Made by a program: the position numbers and the translations under genes
In this document: in pieces, positions 35,190 through 43,739 of the stretch
Position numbering within the stretch: position 1 is the stretch's first letter
Layout of the letters: each line of letters begins with the position of its first letter
Assembly (NCBI RefSeq): GCF_027497175.1
Contig: NZ_CP114901.1
Span: 5,518,001-5,582,000 of the forward strand
Source: Verrucosispora sp. WMMD573
GTDB lineage: Bacteria > Actinomycetota > Actinomycetes > Mycobacteriales > Micromonosporaceae
Length of the DNA: 64,000 bases
Reading direction: 5' to 3'
The notes under the pieces: model-generated
What the model was told of the DNA's origin: nothing
Database searches by the model: none
What the model saw: only the letters and a program-made list of their open reading frames with translations

Positions 35190-35732
35190 ATGGGTGTGCG
35201 CGACGCGGATGCGGTCAGGAACTCCCCCACGGTGGGCATTCCGGGCTCCGACCTGGGCTGGCATCTCGGCGTCATCCTGCGTAGCTGGCACGAGCGGGTC
35301 GAGCAGGCCGTCGAGGGCGTGCCGCACGGGACGCGCGGCTATCAGATCCTATCCGTCGTCGGGCACAATGATCCGCCCACCCAGAGCGGGCTCGCCAAGC
35401 ATCTGCAGATCGACAAGACCGTCATGCCCTATGTGATCGACGCGCTCGAGGGCGCCGGCCTGGTGGAGCGGAGGACCGACCCGGCCGACCGGCGCGTCCG
35501 GCGGATCGCGATCACCCCGAGCGGCGCGGCGAAGCTGACGGAGTTGGAGGCCAAGGTCCGCGCAGCCGAGGACGCGGTGTTCGGCAACGTTCCGGCGCCG
35601 CTGCGGCGCATGTTCGTCGACAACGCCGCGCAACTCGCCACCTCGCTGCATAACGATCAGCCCGCCCTGGACCCCTGCCTGGCCGTGATGGACGCGCTAG
35701 CCGACCCGGCGCTGGGCTCCACGCAGCGGTAA
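35190..35732 (+). CDS. MarR-family transcriptional regulator
   Basis: 180 residues. GSDLGWHLGVILRSWHERVE, GTRGYQILSVVGHNDPPTQS, the recognition helix LAKHLQIDKTVMPYVIDALE, and the wing GLVERRTDPADRRVRRIAIT are diagnostic. The C-terminal helices complete the dimer interface. The ATG follows a GGTGG element. It converges on the F420-reductase-like gene, whose stop is only 13 bases away. With the divergent flavin-enzyme operon beyond, it is the only regulator of the cluster and is likely to sense its substrate. Confidence 0.9.
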   Translation: MGVRDADAVRNSPTVGIPGSDLGWHLGVILRSWHERVEQAVEGVPHGTRGYQILSVVGHNDPPTQSGLAKHLQIDKTVMPYVIDALEGAGLVERRTDPADRRVRRIAITPSGAAKLTELEAKVRAAEDAVFGNVPAPLRRMFVDNAAQLATSLHNDQPALDPCLAVMDALADPALGSTQR

Positions 35733-35745
35733 CAGCCGCGGCCGG

Positions 35746-36396
35746 CTACCGCGGCCGGACGCGCGCCTTGAGCGCCTCGGCGGTGAGGACGTCGCCGAAG
35801 ATCGGCCCGCCTGGCTCCAGCATCCGCCCGAGGGGCAGGGTGCCGAGAATCACGGGGTCGAATCCCAGGTCGTCCACCAGAGCCGCCACCCGGCTCAGCG
35901 CGTCGGCGTCGTCGGAGGCCAGCGCGATAGCGATCCGGTCCGCGGCACCGCGCGGCTTGGGCCGCTCGTCGATATCGTGGTAGCCGAGGTGGTTGAAGCC
36001 CTTCACGAGGCGGGCCCCGGGCAACGCGTCCCGGAGATGCTCGCTGGAGCTCTCCTGCGCGTCGAGCCAATCGGCACGGGGCCCGTCGGTCTCAAGCCAG
36101 TGGTTGACGGCGTCGATGACGACCTTTCCCGCGAGCTGTGCGGCGGGCAGCTGCCGGTGGGAACGCAGCGGGATGGCCAGGATCACGATATCGGCGATCT
36201 CGGCGACCTCGTGTGCCCAGCCGGTCTCGACGCCCGGGGTGAGGATTTCCGCAGTGAGCACGATCGCCTCGGGGTCTCCGGAACCCGCCGCGAGCACGCG
36301 ATGACCCGCGTTGCGGGCGAGTCGTGCGAGCACGGTGCCGACCTTGCCGAAGCCGATGACGCCCACGGTGGGGCGCTCCGCCTGGACGGGAATCAT
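35746..36396 (-). CDS. F420-dependent NADP reductase-like protein
   Basis: 216 residues with an N-terminal Rossmann fold: VGVIGFGKVGTVLARLARNA (GxGxxG), ILAIPLRSHRQLPAAQLAGK, VIDAVNHWLETDGPRADWLD, then LPGARLVKGFNHLGYHDIDE and LGTLPLGRMLEPGGPIFG at the end. This is the NADPH:F420 oxidoreductase (Fno)/NAD(P)-binding family. Reduced F420 would serve F420-dependent luciferase-like enzymes, and two or three such genes are divergently transcribed next to it. AGGAGG eight bases before the ATG. A long antisense open frame extends past this start but is a shadow. Confidence 0.88.
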   Translation of the reverse strand: MIPVQAERPTVGVIGFGKVGTVLARLARNAGHRVLAAGSGDPEAIVLTAEILTPGVETGWAHEVAEIADIVILAIPLRSHRQLPAAQLAGKVVIDAVNHWLETDGPRADWLDAQESSSEHLRDALPGARLVKGFNHLGYHDIDERPKPRGAADRIAIALASDDADALSRVAALVDDLGFDPVILGTLPLGRMLEPGGPIFGDVLTAEALKARVRPR

Positions 36397-36417
36397 TCCG
36401 CTTCCTCCTGCGCTATC

Positions 36418-36448
36418 GTTTGTCGAACATACTAGTTGTGACGCAAAC
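36418..36448. promoter_or_regulatory. Interrupted dyad GTTTG...CAAAC in divergent promoter
   Basis: GTTTG (36418) and CAAAC (36444) flank 21 bases centred on ACTAGT, within the 60-base divergent promoter region between the F420-reductase-like gene and the flavin-enzyme operon. It is a possible MarR operator. Confidence 0.35.
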
Positions 36449-36456
36449 GAAGCGAG

Positions 36457-38310
36457 GTGGGCGGGGTGGAGATCGGTGTACTCCTCAACGCGGACAACGC
36501 CGGACCGGACGAGCTGGTCACGCTGGCACGGGCCGCCGAGGACAACGGGATCGGCATCGCCCTGGTGACCGGCAGCCGCAACGCGGACGCGTGGGCGATG
36601 GCGACGTGGATCGCCGGTGTGACCGACCGCATCCGCGTGGGGGTTCCGCCGCGCGAGCAGGGCTACGAGCCGACGAGCCCCGACTCGGCGGTGCCGTCGG
36701 TGCTGGACAAGGCGGCAGCGACGCTCGCCGCACTTGCCCCGGAGCGGACCCCGCCACCGGGTTCCCGCTTCACGATCGTCGCCGCCGACGCCGATGACGG
36801 CGCGATCCGGGACGCCGCCGGGGCCGGCATCCCCGTCGTGCCGGTCCGCGACGCCGCCGGTATGACCCGCCTTGCGGCGCTGGTCGCGGCACCGGAGCCG
36901 GAGGCGCCGGCCGGACGCCCGCACCGATCCGGGCCCGCTCTCGCGCAACGGGTTCCGGGCATCGCCTACGACGCGGTGCCGGCCAGCCTGGCCGGCCGGG
37001 CGATCGAGCCCGGTGATCGGGAACACCGCGCCGTCTCCTCGACCTACCTGCGCGGTGGCAACCCCGGGCTCGTGCTGCGCCCGCGTACGGTCGCCGAGGT
37101 GGTGGACGCGATCGCGTTCGCCCGCGACCACCGCGACGTCCCGCTGGGGGTACGCAGCGCCGGGCACGGCATCAGCGGCCGCTCCACCAACCGGGACGGG
37201 CTGGTGATCAGCGTCGGGGCGATGAACGCCCTCGATGTTCTCGACGCGTCGCGCCGGCTGGTCCGCATCGAGCCGGGGCGCACGTGGAAGCAAGTGGCGC
37301 ACTCCCTGGTCTCGCACGGGTGGGCGCTCGGCTCCGGCGACTACGGCGGCGTCGGTGTCGGCGGGCTGGCGACCGCGGGCGGCATCGGGCTGATCTCCCG
37401 CAAGCACGGGCTCACCATCGATCATGTGAAGGCGGTGGAACTGGTGCTGGCCGACGGCACGCCAATCCGCGCCTCCGACACGGAAAACCCGGACCTGTTC
37501 TGGGCCGTGCGCGGAGCGGGCGCGAACTTCGGGATCGCGACGGCGTTCGAGTTCGAGACCTCCGTGGTCGGCGAGGTCGGGTATGCGAAGCTCACGCTGG
37601 TCTCCAGCGACATCGAGGCATCTCTCTACCGCTACGGCCAGATCGCGAGTCAGGCGCCACGGGACACGACGGTGTTCCTGGTCACCGGCCGGGCCCGGCG
37701 GGGCCAGTGGGTCATCTCCCTCTACGCGGTGGTCGACAACCCCGACCCGGACATCGTCGTCGCGCGGCTGACCCCATTCCTGGAACTCGGTCAGCTCGTC
37801 CGCCAGCACGCGCTGATGACTGGCTACCCGGGCGTGATGGACAACGCCGTCGATATCGGGCCGTCGGGCCAGCAGGGCTTCGGGGAGCCGGTCTCGCGCT
37901 CGGCGTTCGTCCCCAAGCTCACCCGACAGTTCGCCCGCGAGGCGGCCGAGTTGCTGAGCACCGACCTCGTCTACTTCTTCGAGCTGCGCGCAATGGGCGG
38001 GGCGATCTCCGACGTGCCGTCGGATGCGATGGCGTTCAGCCACCGGACCCCGCATTTTCAGCTGACCGCGATGAGTTCGAGCGACGACCGCCTGACAGCC
38101 GAGTGGGACAGGCTGCGCCCGCACTTCGACGGCCTCTATCTCAGCTTCGAGACCGACCGGCACCCCGAACGTCTCCTCGACGCCTTCCCCGCGCCGGTGC
38201 TGGAGCGGCTGCGGCGGCTCAAGGCCGAGTACGACCCGACCAACCTGTTCCGGGACAACTTCAACATCGCGCCGGCCCCGCTGGCGTCCGAGGAAAAGGT
38301 GGCGGCATGA
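36457..38310 (+). CDS. Fusion of truncated luciferase-like domain and FAD/BBE oxidase
   Basis: 617 residues. Residues 1-150 resemble the first part of a luciferase-like monooxygenase barrel (VEIGVLLNADNAGPDELVTL, WIAGVTDRIRVGVPP), which is too short to be a full domain. Residues about 180-400 are an FAD-linked oxidase: LVLRPRTVAEVVDAIAFARD, VRSAGHGISGRSTNRDGLVI (likely flavinylation histidine), GDYGGVGVGGLATAGGIGLI. The end, RLKAEYDPTNLFRDNFNIAP, is the berberine-bridge C-terminal motif. GTG start near GAGG; a GTG at 36466 is an alternative. It overlaps the next gene by 4 bases. Substrate unknown. Confidence 0.85.
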   Translation: MGGVEIGVLLNADNAGPDELVTLARAAEDNGIGIALVTGSRNADAWAMATWIAGVTDRIRVGVPPREQGYEPTSPDSAVPSVLDKAAATLAALAPERTPPPGSRFTIVAADADDGAIRDAAGAGIPVVPVRDAAGMTRLAALVAAPEPEAPAGRPHRSGPALAQRVPGIAYDAVPASLAGRAIEPGDREHRAVSSTYLRGGNPGLVLRPRTVAEVVDAIAFARDHRDVPLGVRSAGHGISGRSTNRDGLVISVGAMNALDVLDASRRLVRIEPGRTWKQVAHSLVSHGWALGSGDYGGVGVGGLATAGGIGLISRKHGLTIDHVKAVELVLADGTPIRASDTENPDLFWAVRGAGANFGIATAFEFETSVVGEVGYAKLTLVSSDIEASLYRYGQIASQAPRDTTVFLVTGRARRGQWVISLYAVVDNPDPDIVVARLTPFLELGQLVRQHALMTGYPGVMDNAVDIGPSGQQGFGEPVSRSAFVPKLTRQFAREAAELLSTDLVYFFELRAMGGAISDVPSDAMAFSHRTPHFQLTAMSSSDDRLTAEWDRLRPHFDGLYLSFETDRHPERLLDAFPAPVLERLRRLKAEYDPTNLFRDNFNIAPAPLASEEKVAA

Positions 38311-39206
38311 CCGACTACGGCCATGATCTACTGTTCGGTAGTTTCGTCAGTCCCGTCGCACAGCCCGCGCAGCACGCTGTCGACCTCGCTGTCGTCTCCG
38401 AACAGGCGGGACTGGACCTGGTGACGTTCCAGGACCACCCGTACCAGTCCTCCCTCCACGACACCTCGACCCTGCTGACCTATGTCGCCTCGAAGACCCG
38501 GAAGATCGCGGTCAGCGGCAACGTGACCAGCCTGCCGCTGCGGCCACCGCTGGGCCTGGCTCGCACGGCCGCGACCGTCGACCGGCTCTCCGGTGGCCGG
38601 TTCCGCCTGGGCATCGGCGCCGGCGCGTTCTGGGACGGCATCGCCCGCATGGGCGGCCGCCGCCTGACCACCGGGCAGGGCATCTCCGCCCTGGAGGAGG
38701 CGATCGGCATCATCCGCGACGCCTGGGACCCGGAGCGGCAGGAGCCGCTGACCCACAAGGGGCAGTTCTACCAGGTCGAGCGCGGCGTCCGGGCCCCGTA
38801 CGCTCATCACCCGATCCCGATCTGGGTCGGCTCCTACAAGCCCCGGATGCTGGCCCTCACCGGCGCCGTCGCCGATGGGTGGCTGCCCAGCATCGAATAC
38901 ATCGACGGCGGCCTGCGGGGTCTCGCCGACGCCAACGAACGGATCGACGACGCGGCGCACCAAGCCGGCCGGGAACCGGCCGCGGTCCGGCGCCTGATGA
39001 ATTTCATGCACGCCAGCCTCGAGACAACCGGGCAAGGCTTCCTCGACGGCCCAGGCAAGGTGTGGATCGACAAGCTCACCATGCTCGCCCTCGAGCACGG
39101 CGTCAGCGCGTTCATCGTCGGCGGCGACGACCCGCTCACGCTGACCCGCCTCGGCGCCGAGGTCGCTCCGGCCGTACGCGAGAACGTGGCGCAGGCCCGG
39201 CGGTGA
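38307..39206 (+). CDS. LLM-class flavin-dependent oxidoreductase
   Basis: 299-residue TIM-barrel enzyme of the luciferase-like superfamily, probably F420- or FMN-dependent. DLVTFQDHPYQSSLHDTSTL, a KIAVSGNVTSLPLRPP strand, TVDRLSGGRFRLGIGAGAFW, the insertion with QFYQVERGVRAPYAHHPIPI, and WVGSYKPRMLALTGAVADGW follow the family order. Its ATG overlaps the stop of the FAD/BBE fusion gene (ATGA), so the two are translated together. The H in QDHPYQ is at the position of the conserved active-site region. The reaction is unknown; neighbours suggest oxidative conversion of a small ring compound. Confidence 0.9.
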   Translation: MTDYGHDLLFGSFVSPVAQPAQHAVDLAVVSEQAGLDLVTFQDHPYQSSLHDTSTLLTYVASKTRKIAVSGNVTSLPLRPPLGLARTAATVDRLSGGRFRLGIGAGAFWDGIARMGGRRLTTGQGISALEEAIGIIRDAWDPERQEPLTHKGQFYQVERGVRAPYAHHPIPIWVGSYKPRMLALTGAVADGWLPSIEYIDGGLRGLADANERIDDAAHQAGREPAAVRRLMNFMHASLETTGQGFLDGPGKVWIDKLTMLALEHGVSAFIVGGDDPLTLTRLGAEVAPAVRENVAQARR

Positions 39207-39256
39207 CGTGCGGTCACCACCTCTACCACAGTAATCAGAACCGAGAGAAGGCAGTC

Positions 39257-40336
39257 ATGGAGCTGGGCATCGGCGCGTTCGGGGATGCGAACTGGGATCC
39301 GGAAACGGGCAAGCGCATCTCGGAGGCGCAGGCGATCCGCAACATCGTGGAGTCCGGGGTGCTCGCCGAGCAGGTGGGCCTGGACTGGTTCGGCGTCGGA
39401 GAGCATCACACCCCGGAGTTCCCGGGATCGGCGGCCGCGCCGATCCTCGGCGCGATCGCGGCGCAGACCAACCGGATCAAGCTGTCCACGGCAGTGACCG
39501 TGCTCAGCACCGAAGACCCGGTCCGCGTGTACGAGCAGTACTCGACGGTCGACGCGATCGCGAACGGGCGCGTGGAGCTGATCCCCGGCCGAGGATCGTC
39601 GATCGAGTCATTCCCTCTGTTCGGGTACGACCTGCGCGACTACGATGAGCTGTTCGCCGAGAAGCTGGAGCTGCTGCTGGAGGTCAACCAGCACGAACGG
39701 GTCTACTGGCGCGGCAAGACCCGCCCGGACCTCAACGGCGAGTACATCCCGCCGCGCGCCGAGCGAGGACCGATTCCCATCTGGCTGGGCGTCGGCGGCA
39801 ACCCCGCTTCGGTCATCCGGGCCGCGCGACTGGGTCTGCCGATGGCGACCGGCGTCCTGGGCGGCAACGCGATCCGCAACGCGGGCATCTCCGAGCTGTA
39901 CCGCCGCGCCGCCCAGCAGTTTGGCAACACCCCGCAGCAGACCATGCTCATGCTGGGCTCGCCCGGCTTCCTGAACAAGGACGGGAAAAAGGCCCGCGAC
40001 ACGTTCTGGCCGCACTGGCACCAGTTCATGAAGGTCGTCGGCGAGCAGCGCGGCTTCCTGCCACCTACCCGCGACCGCTTCGATCAGGACAGCGGACCGC
40101 AGGGCGGGCTGCTGGTCGGCTCCCCCGAGGAGATCATCGAGCGCATCCTGCTCATGCATGAGCACTGGGGCCAGGTGCGCTCCTACATCCACATTGACAC
40201 TGGCGCCGTGCCGCAGCGCGAGGTCCTCCGGACGATCGAGCTGTATGGAACCGTCGTACGCCCGGCCGTGCAGGCCGAACTCGGCACCGCGACCGTCGAT
40301 GAACTCACGGGGCGCGCGACGGCGGCGGCCGTCTGA
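39257..40336 (+). CDS. LLM-class flavin-dependent oxidoreductase
   Basis: 359 residues of the bacterial luciferase family, longer type. MELGIGAFGDANWDPETGKR, GLDWFGVGEHHTPEFPGSAA (EHH active-site motif), IKLSTAVTVLSTEDPVRVYE, DAIANGRVELIPGRGSSIES, IPIWLGVGGNPASVIRAARL, and a C-terminal VGSPEEIIERILLMHEHWGQ are textbook. It uses reduced flavin (FMNH2) and oxygen, or hydride chemistry in some members. GAGAGAAGG stands before the ATG; 50 bases separate it from the previous gene, so it is third in the operon. Substrate unknown. Confidence 0.93.
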   Translation: MELGIGAFGDANWDPETGKRISEAQAIRNIVESGVLAEQVGLDWFGVGEHHTPEFPGSAAAPILGAIAAQTNRIKLSTAVTVLSTEDPVRVYEQYSTVDAIANGRVELIPGRGSSIESFPLFGYDLRDYDELFAEKLELLLEVNQHERVYWRGKTRPDLNGEYIPPRAERGPIPIWLGVGGNPASVIRAARLGLPMATGVLGGNAIRNAGISELYRRAAQQFGNTPQQTMLMLGSPGFLNKDGKKARDTFWPHWHQFMKVVGEQRGFLPPTRDRFDQDSGPQGGLLVGSPEEIIERILLMHEHWGQVRSYIHIDTGAVPQREVLRTIELYGTVVRPAVQAELGTATVDELTGRATAAAV

Positions 40337-40544
40337 GCCGGCCGGTCGGCGGAACTGACGCTGACTGCGATACCGATGCTCATGGTGTCGCAGAGGAAGG
40401 CAAGGACCGAATGTGAGATGACCTGCAGGCGGATGCCGGAGGTCCGGCGATTTCGTGTTCCCGAGCGGTCAGGGCAGCCGGCGTCTGCCGTCACAAGCGA
40501 ACCCTTCGGTACGCCGCAGCCGGCAAGTTAGGCGTTGCCGGGCT

Positions 40545-40880
40545 CGATCACGCAAAAACTTGTGGCCCACCGGGTCGGTCAGGACGACGTGCCCCTCCTC
40601 GGGTCGCTGCCGACGGCGAGGTGACGACCACAGAGTTGGAGCGCCATCGCCATGATGCGCATCTGTGCACCGAGAGTGGCGCTGGTCAGGTGCAGATGCA
40701 CGCGGCTCGCGCCGAAGAGCCCGGCACGGCCGACAAGGAACGCAGACCGAGCTGCCCGCCCGTGCCGGCAACAGCTCCAGCAAAGTCCTCCGTCCCCTCC
40801 CGGCCGAATAGAGCGGCCCAGGACCGCGCCGCTCCAGCCCGGGTCGCACGCATCGAAGGCGACGGCTAGCAGCCGTAACG
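40545..40880 (-). pseudogene. Frameshifted VOC/glyoxalase-like gene
   Basis: One minus-strand frame reads LAVAFDACDPGWSGAVLG and RVHLHLTSATLGAQM with LQLCGRHLAVGSDPRRG. The end, GHVVLTDPVGHKF, lies in a neighbouring frame after a shift near 40600. The order matches the single-domain glyoxalase-like (VOC) proteins of about 110 residues (opening D-ADP strand, H-DL strand, final VVL-DPEGNEF strand). The conserved glutamate of the last motif is replaced and one frameshift is present. Surrounding sequence from 40337 to 41190 is otherwise gene-free. Confidence 0.5.
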
Positions 40881-41196
40881 CATCTCCAGACCATAGACAC
40901 GGCCCCGACGCGCCGTGCACCGCGATCCCGCCGTTGACGTACGGGTCGGCAACAGCCCTCCACGCGCTCACACTCCCTTTCCCCCCAACCAGGAATCGTC
41001 AAATCCTGGGCGTTCTACCCGGATCGGCGCAACAGGCGTTCACGAGGGTGGTTCATAGGGACGATTTGGACGCGTACCAGCACGTCGGTGGTCGACGGCC
41101 TCGTCGAGGAAGCCATGTTGACGCTGATCGCGGGGACACTGCGGTCGCCTTCTGCAGCGGCACGGCGAGTTGACGCCATTAGGGCCAGCGAGAAGT

Positions 41197-41215
41197 TACT
41201 TGCTTTACACAAGTA
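41197..41215. promoter_or_regulatory. Palindrome TACTTG-N7-CAAGTA before monooxygenase gene
   Basis: Perfect 6-base arms with a 7-base centre, 97 bases before the ATG at 41313, in an AT-richer patch. The ACTTGC...CAAGT form is like sites I associate with HxlR-type repressors. No regulator gene is adjacent. Confidence 0.5.
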
Positions 41216-41312
41216 CCTTGGGGGGTGTTTGCCGGCGGCTCGACACTGGACGAGCATTTCCTCGTGGCCGCCGTTAGGCCACGAGGAACACGAGACGAGA
41301 AAGGACACCGCG

Positions 41313-41666
41313 ATGTCTGAGCTCAACCACTTCAACGCCAAGGACTTCGCTCCCGCCGAGATCCTGGAGTCCACCGACCCGGTCGGCTACTGGGGCAATG
41401 CCCGGCTCAAGCCGGGCGTCGACGCCGCCGAGGTCGAGAAGACGATGCGGGTCGTGATGGACGCGGCCCGGGAGGAGCCCGGATACGAGCTGTACGCGAT
41501 CTACCACAGCCCCGACGAGGTCGGCTCCTACCGCATCAGCGAGCGGTGGGCGACCGGTGAGGACCTACGCAGGCACATCGAGAACCCGGCCCTGTACCCC
41601 TACCTCGGCCGCTTCGCCGAGACCCTGGACTTCTCGGATGCCCAGTGGGTGCGGGCGGTGGTTTGA
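41313..41666 (+). CDS. Antibiotic biosynthesis (quinol-type) monooxygenase
   Basis: 117-residue dimeric ferredoxin-like ABM-domain protein. YWGNARLKPGVDAAEVEKTM, DAAREEPGYELYAIYHSPDE, YRISERWATGEDLRRHIENP and PYLGRFAETLDFS give the four strands and two helices. Family members oxidise hydroquinones or polyketide intermediates without cofactors or metals, or degrade related toxic compounds. GAGAAAGGA before the ATG; the open frame to 41088 lacks a ribosome-binding site. A palindrome about 100 bases upstream suggests tight control. It stands alone, just outside the mobile island. Confidence 0.88.
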   Translation: MSELNHFNAKDFAPAEILESTDPVGYWGNARLKPGVDAAEVEKTMRVVMDAAREEPGYELYAIYHSPDEVGSYRISERWATGEDLRRHIENPALYPYLGRFAETLDFSDAQWVRAVV

Positions 41667-41674
41667 GATCGGCT

Positions 41675-41716
41675 CCGGCCGGGCCTCACAGCCGCCCAGC
41701 GGCGGGGCCCGGCCGG
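41675..41716 (+). terminator. Hairpin after monooxygenase gene
   Basis: Arms CCGGCCGGGCC and GGCCCGGCCGG pair perfectly, with an inner GCCGC-CCA-GCGGC stem in the loop. It starts nine bases after the stop codon. Confidence 0.6.
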
Positions 41717-41899
41717 CCGTTCGACGTGATGTCGCGGCATCGCCCGGCCCGCCGCACCGGGCGAGGCACGCATAACGTGTACAACCGCCGCAAGGCGTCC
41801 GACCCGTGGTTGGCGGAGACCTTCCGCTTCGTCTCGACCTGGGTTGACGGGCACACCGCGCACCCCGGCTTCCCGCGACCTCAACCCGAGAGTTACCAC

Positions 41900-42030
41900 A
41901 CCTCAAGCCTCGACCGAATGCGAGTTCTGGCCGCCTGGTTCCTCCGAGGCCGTACCTGCCAACCAAGCCTTCAACCGGCTACAACGCTGCTACGAACGCA
42001 AAGAAGACGTGATCAACGCCTACTTCGACC
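41900..42030 (+). pseudogene. Tail of a DDE-type transposase cut by the IS3 element
   Basis: One frame reads NQAFNRLQRCYERKEDVINA then YFDL and stops at the exact left end of the IS3 element. From memory, this string belongs near the C-terminus of actinomycete transposases, which continue with ADTIITVRSLIRRAW. The rest of the gene is not seen. The 230 bases before it (41717-41900) show nothing recognisable. Confidence 0.45.
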
Positions 42031-42055
42031 TGGGGTTGACCCGGTTTGACGGACA
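42031..42055 (+). repeat. IS3 copy 1, right inverted repeat
   Basis: Begins TGGGGTTGACCC and continues GGTTTGACGGACA. It matches the other end at 43321-43345 in inverted form with two mismatches, and the same end in copy 2 at 58369-58393. Starts with TG as IS3 ends do. Confidence 0.8.
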
Positions 42056-42072
42056 GGGTCGATAAGTGGATC

Positions 42073-42968
42073 TCACGCTACCTTGCGGGTTGGCCTGCGG
42101 AAATAGGCGGTCTCCTCGTACTCGGCGGGACTCATGTAGTCCAGGGTGGAGTGGCGGCGGCGGGTGTTGTACCACCCCTCGATCCAGTCGAAGATCGCCG
42201 CGCGGGCGGCAGCACGGGTTGGCCACGCCCTCCGGTCCAACAGTTCGGTCTTGATCGTGGCGAAGAACGACTCCGCGACGGCGTTGTCCCAGCACTGTCC
42301 CCGGGAACCGACCGACAGCAGCACCTTGTGCTGTCGGGCGAGGCGGGCGTACTGCGTCGAGGTGTACTGGCAGCCTCGGTCGCTGTGGAAGATCACCTGA
42401 CCGGTCGGGCGGCGGGTGGCGATGGCGTTGGACAGGGCTTGGGCCGGCAGGTCGGTGCGGAGATGGTCGGCGGTGGCCCAGCCGACGACCCGACGTGAGG
42501 CGATGTCGATCACGGTCGCGAGGTACAACCAGCCCTCCCACGTAGGATGTAGGTGATGTCACCGCACCAGCGGGTGTCGACCTCAGTCGCGGAGGTGGTG
42601 AAGTTCCGGCGGATCCGGTCGGCGGCCAGGGCCGCTGTCGGATCGGGCACGGTCGTGGTTCGCCACCGCTTCGGCATCCGTCCGCACAACCCGGCGCCCC
42701 GCATCAGTCGGGCGACCCGTTTACGGGAGTGCCGCCGGCCCTGCGCGGCGAGTTCGGCGTGCACCCGAGGCGCGCCGTAGGTGCCGGCCGAGACGGCGTG
42801 AATGTCGGAGATCCGGTCGATCAGCTCGGCATCGTCACGCTCCCGCCGCGACGGGCCGGCGCGGTGCTGGTAGTAGGCGGACCGGGAGACCTCCAACAGC
42901 TCACAGGAACGCTTCACATTCCCGTCGGGCCGTGCCTTCTCCGCCTCGATGAACGGATACACGTTCAC
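42073..42968 (-). pseudogene. IS3 orfB transposase, frameshifted
   Basis: DDE (rve) transposase of about 298 codons broken near 42530. The first half (from 42968) reads FIEAEKARPDGNVKRSCELL, SAGTYGAPRVHAELAAQGRR and VDTRWCGDITYI. The second half resumes in another frame with YLATVIDIASRRVVGWATAD, VIFHSDRGCQYTSTQYARLA and RAAIFDWIEGWYNTRRRHST. A single missing C in the codon after TYI explains the shift. The catalytic D, D and E are retained. Translation start overlaps orfA by 4 bases. Not functional unless the shift is suppressed. Confidence 0.85.
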
Positions 42969-43276
42969 CGGGTCTCCTTCGCGAAGAAAGCCGTGGCCCG
43001 CTTCAGGATGTCGACGTCCTCCCGCAGCCGACGGTTCTCCCGCCGCAGCCGCGCCAACTCATCCCGCTCGTCGCTGGTCAACCCATCCGACCGGGTGCCG
43101 GCGTCGAGATCGGCCTGCCTGACCCACTCCCGCACCGCGGTCTCGGTCAGATCGAAGTCCCTCGCGACCTGCGCCACCGTCCGGTCACCCCGCCGACACA
43201 CCTCAACGATCTCCGCCTTGAACTCCGGCGTGAACGCCCGACGCGGCCGGCGTGGTTTCTTACCCATGCCTTCCAT
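42965..43276 (-). CDS. IS3 orfA (helix-turn-helix transposase subunit)
   Basis: About 103 residues. Starts MEGMGKKPRRPRRAFTPEFK with GGGAGG nine bases upstream. The helix-turn-helix GDRTVAQVARDFDLTETAVR and REWVRQADLDAGTRSDG follow, then the leucine-zipper-like ELARLRRENRRLREDVDILK needed for OrfA/OrfAB oligomerisation. Intact here, whereas the copy at 56576 has a one-base insertion. A longer frame to 43330 lacks support. Overlaps orfB by 4 bases. Confidence 0.88.
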   Translation of the reverse strand: MEGMGKKPRRPRRAFTPEFKAEIVEVCRRGDRTVAQVARDFDLTETAVREWVRQADLDAGTRSDGLTSDERDELARLRRENRRLREDVDILKRATAFFAKETR

Positions 43277-43320
43277 GATGAACATCCTCCCGAGGAGCAC
43301 ACAGCCCCTCTGAGCTGGGA

Positions 43321-43345
43321 TGTCCGTCAAACCGGGTCAGGCCCA
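43321..43345 (+). repeat. IS3 copy 1, left inverted repeat
   Basis: TGTCCGTCAAACC followed by GGGTCAGGCCCA. Also present as the left end of copy 2 at 56507-56531. Confidence 0.8.
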
Positions 43346-43589
43346 CCTGACCTGGGTCGAGCGGAACTTCGGCTACGCCGTCGCGCGAGCCTTCGCCGGG
43401 CACGACGGGAAGAGTGACGCCGGTACCACGTCGACCTACGTACGCGCCGATGTGTACGAAGTCGCGCAGGCCCTGGCGGCGCTGACGGGCGAATCCCACC
43501 CGCTGGCCGAGCACAAGACAGAGGTTGACGGACCAGAACAGCGGCTCGACGGAATGTTCAGCGCGATCACCGACCGAGGTCTGAGCTAA
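43346..43589 (+). pseudogene. C-terminal fragment of a tyrosine recombinase
   Basis: About 80 codons, open from the edge of the IS3 element to the stop at 43587: LTWVERNFGYAVARAFAGHD, then TTSTYVRADVYEVAQALAAL and ESHPLAEHK. This contains the late catalytic histidine (AGHD) and the nucleophile tyrosine (STYVRA) of a phage-type integrase. It is a close paralogue of the C-terminus of the complete integrase at 45688-46719, differing mainly in a short C-terminal extension. The IS3 insertion or an associated deletion removed the rest. Confidence 0.8.
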
Positions 43590-43739
43590 CGAGTCATGGC
43601 CGGGCGGCGCCTCGTACGTTGATGTGGCCCGCACGAACTCCATCCCGCAGAGACAGTTGTCGGCAGCGTTACCCGTAACGCTCCCGACAACCCCTGTGAC
43701 CACCTCGATCCGATCTCACGGACTTTTTATGTGTCGGTG

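Larger units (their letters stand above)
42031..43345 (-). mobile_element. IS3-family insertion sequence, copy 1 (orfB frameshifted)
   Basis: 1,315 bases bounded by 25-base inverted repeats starting TG and ending CA. Contains orfA and orfB on the minus strand in the usual overlapping arrangement. Flanks differ: a transposase tail on the left and the C-terminus of an integrase on the right, without an obvious target duplication. This suggests rearrangement or deletion after insertion. A second, inverted copy lies at 56507-58393. Confidence 0.88.

Noticed and set aside
35746..38163. 805-codon open frame on the minus strand extending through the flavin-enzyme gene
   Set aside because: Only its last 216 codons (from ATG 36396 with AGGAGG) match a protein family. 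The rest is an antisense shadow of the high-GC fusion gene.
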